Assembly: GCA_036898135.1 (NCBI GenBank)
Contig: CM072519.1
Span: 40,865,311-40,929,310, forward strand
Length of the DNA stretch: 64,000 bases
Direction: 5' to 3'
Source: Oncomelania hupensis
Taxonomy: Eukaryota; Mollusca; Gastropoda; Littorinimorpha; Pomatiopsidae
Shown here: positions 59,922-64,000 of the stretch, one piece after another
How positions within the stretch are numbered: position 1 is the first letter of the stretch
Layout of the letters: each line of letters opens with the position of its first letter
Notes under the pieces: model-generated
Database searches by the model: none
The model's input: only the letters and a program-made list of their open reading frames with translations
What the model was told of the DNA's origin: nothing
Position numbers and translations under genes: made by a program

Positions 59922-60119
59922 ATGTCAACATCCACGGAATATGAGATCATGCCTACAAACGCCTCCGTTCATAACCTAGATTTACTTCTCAAGACCAAAA
60001 GTGAAATGCGGGAAGGACGCCAGGTTACATTTAAACCAAACAAAGACCTTATCTGTAGAGTGATTGACACAGAGGACAAATTATTTGCTATGATGGAAAT
60101 TGTACTGACAAATCTGTAA
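59922..60119 (+). CDS. Unidentified 65-codon ORF
   Basis: The ORF starts ATG TCA ACA and encodes a hydrophilic peptide (LLLKTKSEMREGRQ, FKPNKDLICRVIDTEDK) with balanced codon use, unlike the repeat-derived ORFs nearby. There is no recognised domain, no splice partner and no promoter. It lies 100 bp after an (ATT)n tract. It may be a fragment of a repeat or a chance ORF. Confidence 0.2.
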   Translation: MSTSTEYEIMPTNASVHNLDLLLKTKSEMREGRQVTFKPNKDLICRVIDTEDKLFAMMEIVLTNL

Positions 60120-60914
60120 ATAATTTTAAAAAACTACGTTAGGTTTATATAATAAAACGAAAGGAAGCTATATATAGAAAGCTATATAGGGTAAATAAGG
60201 GTAATACCTCAAATAAAAAATAAATCTTTGCAAGATCATTACGTGAGGTGTTTCAAAGAATTTGAAAAAGGTGTGGTAATAATGCATAAAAAGCATTACC
60301 TCTGAAAACAGTCAAGCTCATATTCCTTTTTATTCTTTTATCTCGTCTTCTGTCATAATGCATATTATGTGCTTTTATCTTCCATAAACATGATAAGAGT
60401 GACTTGATATGATGTTAACCCCCCTAAAAACAGCCGTGCACGATGAACACTTGATATAAGCTTATATTTAACTGACCTTGATTTAGTTTTAGACCTGTAT
60501 GTATAATCTAGTTTCTATACCTGTGGGTTTAAAGGTCTTTGTGGAATGTACATTCAATAGCGTTGTTATTCAATATGGTACCACAGTACTGATTTACAAC
60601 TACATCTTCCACGCCAGTGAACATGAATAATTATGTAGCAGTTCAGATTAGCTGTTCCCATGCTTCTACCGGTTTATGTCTAAAACTGAGCAATGCAATT
60701 TTATGATTAGACTTGTTATGATGGATATTTGCATCATATAAAATACTATGCGGGTGTAACGGAATCTTTAGTGTACTTTACCGAGTCTTTTGTACATAGG
60801 CTAATACGGTCTTCGTTTTCTTTCAGTAAAAAAAGATAGTTTTGTGTAATTAGTTTTTGTTTTTGTTTGTTTGTTTGTTGTCTTGTTTGGGGTGGGTGCT
60901 TTTTCCCCCTTGCC
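60120..60914. other. Non-coding, nothing recognised
   Basis: AT-rich spacer between the 65-codon ORF and the transglutaminase 3' end. No structure beyond short T/G-rich runs at 60855-60900. Confidence 0.5.
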
Positions 60915-61281
60915 TTTATTTAGTTGACTCTTTCGCTAAAAAGGCAACAAGAATTTCGCCCGCATAAGTGGCTAATATTATCCCAAATCCCCCCAAATTC
61001 AATTTCCTCATCATCATCACTATCAGATCCCAAGAAATTAAAAAATTTGACCTCCTCCTTTTCATCACCGTCAAATCTTAAGAACTTCCAAAATTCTACC
61101 TCCTCCTCCTCTTCTTCACTGTTAATGTCATCTTCAAAATAAGCATGAAGGGTAAATGCAAAGATGAAAGTCGCAGTTATTAAGCTGTAGCCAGTCCGCT
61201 CTCCAAATTCTGGTCTTCTCACAGGTGCTTCCTCTATCAGGATGCCTGTGGTCTTGCTACAGCGTGGTGCTGTTTGGGATT
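60915..61281 (-). other. Transglutaminase 3' UTR with an acidic repeat-like ORF
   Basis: After the TGA an alternative frame stays open on the minus strand from about 61294 to 60932 without an ATG. It reads YSLITATFIFAFTLHAYF and then three acidic/aromatic units: EEVEFWKFLRFDGD, EEVKFFNFLGSDSD and EEIEFGGIWDNI. A TAA and an AATAAA (60915-60920) follow. It may be 3' UTR, or an alternative terminal exon using CTGTAG near 61261. Confidence 0.45.
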
Positions 61282-61963
61282 TCAAGCGACATTGATCTCA
61301 TGGGAGCCGTTGATGTCCTCCAGGTAGGAGGAGTTGAAAACGGCCACGATCTCCTTCTTTCCGGACTTCTGTGGCTTGAACTTCAAGGTCGTCATGAACG
61401 TGGCCTTAGCGTGCAGGTCTCTGCAATCGTCCACACAAACACACACACAGTGCCTTTAGTTCAAACAACCTCCACAAGGATGCGCTTATAAGCAGATGAA
61501 ATTCTTATTTAATCCTGTATAATTATATCTAAGGCAAAATATAATTTTTAAAAATAAAATATAAAATACATGTACAAACTTATAAATAATATTTTACTGT
61601 TGGAAATAAATGACTACATTCACATTCTTTAAGCAGATCTAGATCAGTCCGATGCATATGCAATGAAATTGAAACAATAAGGGACACGCCATTGACCTCC
61701 GAAGTCACCATTTCAATATAGACCTTCCTCCCTCCCCCCTCCCTTTAAATAAATAAATAAGTAAATAAATAAATAAGTAGTCTAAATACAGAAAGAAAGA
61801 AGGAAAGAATAACATTGCAAACTTACGGCTGCGGGTACTTGGTAGCTTTCAGGAGTCCAGGCCCCTCCACTTCCAGATAGCAGTCAGTGAGAGTGCGGTT
61901 CAAGGGGTTGGTGAAGGAGAACTGAACAGCCAACTCCTCTCCAACTCTGGCACTCTCGGGCGC
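61282..61963 (-). CDS. Transglutaminase, C-terminal beta-barrel domain (3' end of gene)
   Basis: Two exons, 61827-61963 (acceptor TACACAG, donor CAGCC|GTAAGT) and 61282-61420 (acceptor GATTGCAG, TGA stop at 61282-61284), join in phase. They read GEELAVQFSFTNPLNRTL, DCYLEVEGPGLL, then SGKKEIVAVFNSSYLEDINGS and end INVA. NPL-x-R-x-L-x-(D/N)C and the VEGPGL strand are typical of the last beta-barrel of animal transglutaminases (Ca-dependent Gln-Lys crosslinking enzymes). The catalytic core exons are off the right edge, so activity cannot be judged. The intron to the right holds a SINE and an opposite-strand RTE-like copy. Confidence 0.85.
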
Positions 61964-61989
61964 CTGTGTACAAACAAGAACCAAGAATT

Positions 61990-62404
<415 letters not shown>

Positions 62405-62599
62405 CAGGTTCAACGACCACGTGCACGGGGCCAAGTCGAGCCACACTGTATTCGTGGATATCGGCTGTGGCCAACAGCCTGGAGAGGATTGGGCCCTGCC
62501 AAGTCTTTCTTGCCCAAGACACACTGCATGATGAATAAAACCATTTACTCCATATCGGATCGGTCGTCGCCCGGATCAACAAGGACCGCGCCTTCCGTT

Positions 62600-64000
62600 G
62601 GCCACCAGGACGGAGGCAGGTAAGTGTGCTACTGATGGACAACTTAGCAAGATCCGCACAAGAAATAACATCGTCCTAGGATCCTGGAATGTCAGGACCC
62701 TAAATGCGGAGGGAAAATTAGAAGAACTGGCCCACGAGATGGAACGTTTTAGGGATCAGCGAACTGTGCTGGAAAGGCATAGGCGAAACAAGGACCGACA
62801 AAGGCCACAAGCTTTATTTCAGCGGTAGAGATGACAGGCACGAACATGGAGTTGGATTCTTGGTCCACAAGAACTTTCTAGCCACTGTCATGGGTTGCCG
62901 CCCAGTCTCCAGTAGACTCATTACCATCCGTCTGAGAACAGCCCTTTCAACATCATCATCATCCAGGCCTATGCCCCAACATCAGACTATGACGACAGCG
63001 AAGTGGAGGATTTCTATGAAAATCTACAGGCGGTCCTTGACCAAGTGCCGAAGAAGGACATAGTCATAGTGGAAGGCGACTGGAATGCCAAGGTTGGCCA
63101 AGATGCGCACCGCACCTTTTGGGAGCTGGTGAAGTAGATGGCAATACCATGACCACCACCTTCAACTTAACTGTGACAGATGCCGCCACGGATATCCTTG
63201 GAAAGCACTGGCCAAAGAAGAAGCTGTGGATCACACCTGATCTTTTGGACCTAGTTGATAAACGAAGAGAGATGAAAAAGAAAAAGAACAACTCACAGGG
63301 AGCTGATGCCTACCGAAAAATCAACAATGACATCCGAAAAAGGCATGCGCACAGCAAAGGAGAACTGGATAGAAGATCAATGCCAGGAAATAGAGAAACA
63401 GTCTTAGAGAACAACAGCAAGAAGGCCTACCAGACTGTGAAGCGGCTGACAAGTGTTAAACAGCCCAAGGTCTCCACGATCCAAAGCAAGTCTGGCATAT
63501 GCCTTATAGAAGAACAAGAAGTCTTGGACAGATGGACAGAGTACTGCTCTGACCTTTACAACACACACCAAAGGGAGACACATCATTTCTAGCATGTCCA
63601 GAGAACAGAGAAAAATAAGAAATCAATTCTCCTAGAAGAAGTTGAGGCAGCAGTGCAATCGCTGAAGAAGGGTAAGTCAGCGGGAGTGGACAACATACCC
63701 GCGGAACTGCTTCAAGCAGGAGGAGAAGCGATGATTGACGCACTCACCATTATCTGTAACAAGATCTGGCAGAGTGGGGAGTGGCCTACACCATGGACCC
63801 AGTCGCTTGTCATCACTCTTCCCAAAAAATGTAACCTTCAGGAATGTGAAAATTACCGCACCATCAGCCTCATCAGCCATCCCAGCAAAGTCCTCCTGAA
63901 AATAATATTCAACAGGTTGAAACCCCAAGCCGAACAAATCATAATTGAAGAGCAAGCAGGATTCATGGCAGGGCGAAGTACCACTGAACAGATTTTCACC
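62600..64000 (+). mobile_element. RTE-like LINE 5' part with internal deletion, continues off the edge
   Basis: Begins like the 37766-41076 copy (CACCAGGACGGAGG, then GSWNVRTLNAEGKLEELAHE). At about 63110 it jumps from the GDWNAKVGQDAH segment straight to GAGEVDGNTMTTTFN, skipping the region that holds GADIGSDHDL in the other copy. It then continues through KKGKSAGVDNIPAELL to AGRSTTEQIF at the window end. It has several frameshifts and is inactive. It lies in a transglutaminase intron, opposite strand. Confidence 0.85.

Overview
The window looks like a piece of an animal nuclear genome, most likely a mollusc or another lophotrochozoan. It has multi-exon genes with GT-AG introns, very abundant microsatellites, several tRNA-derived SINE families, and RTE-like and CR1-like LINEs. 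It also carries dispersed repeats with AGGTCAAGGTCA-type motifs of the kind that, as I recall, fill molluscan introns. No operon-like gene packing, bacterial gene or viral genome is visible. Species cannot be fixed from sequence alone.

Three genes can be reconstructed, all on the minus strand. (1) 12.9-36.6 kb, possibly reaching to 41.3 kb: a ZFP64-type zinc-finger transcription factor. I join 20 coding exons whose phases all agree, giving about 1,698 residues: an N-terminal C2HC finger, a long low-complexity region, ten C2H2 fingers and a Gln/Pro/Ser-rich C-terminal half. (2) 47.95-56.4 kb: an unnamed single-pass membrane protein with signal peptide, one Ig-like domain, a cysteine-containing ectodomain, a transmembrane helix and an acidic tail ending in an ITIM-like motif (7 exons, about 405 aa). 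(3) 61.28-61.96 kb: the last two coding exons of a transglutaminase, whose upstream exons lie beyond the right edge.

Layout: 1-12.8 kb has no supported gene and is mostly microsatellite plus dispersed repeats. The 13.4-16.4 kb stretch is LINE debris, including an RTE-like copy split by a 1.76-kb element with long terminal inverted repeats. The ZFP64-like gene follows, with SINEs, a piggyBac-like MITE, a pogo-like MITE and a 285-bp tetranucleotide array in its introns. The 36.7-41.1 kb stretch is a LINE mosaic with a nearly complete but broken RTE-like copy. The 41.3-47.9 kb stretch is AT-rich intergenic DNA with dispersed repeats. The Ig gene follows, with a CR1-like LINE filling almost all of its first intron. 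The 57-60.9 kb stretch is repeat-rich intergenic DNA, followed by the transglutaminase 3' end, a SINE and a deleted RTE-like copy running off the edge.

The three genes do not form an evident pathway. The notable signals are structural: splice-site oddities in the ZFP64-like gene, repeats landing within 10-30 bp of donors, nested and duplicated transposable elements, an unassigned acidic repeat ORF after the transglutaminase stop, and a 14-bp motif shared by both candidate promoters. Gene models are hand-built from splice signals and reading phase; exact ends of repeats are approximate.
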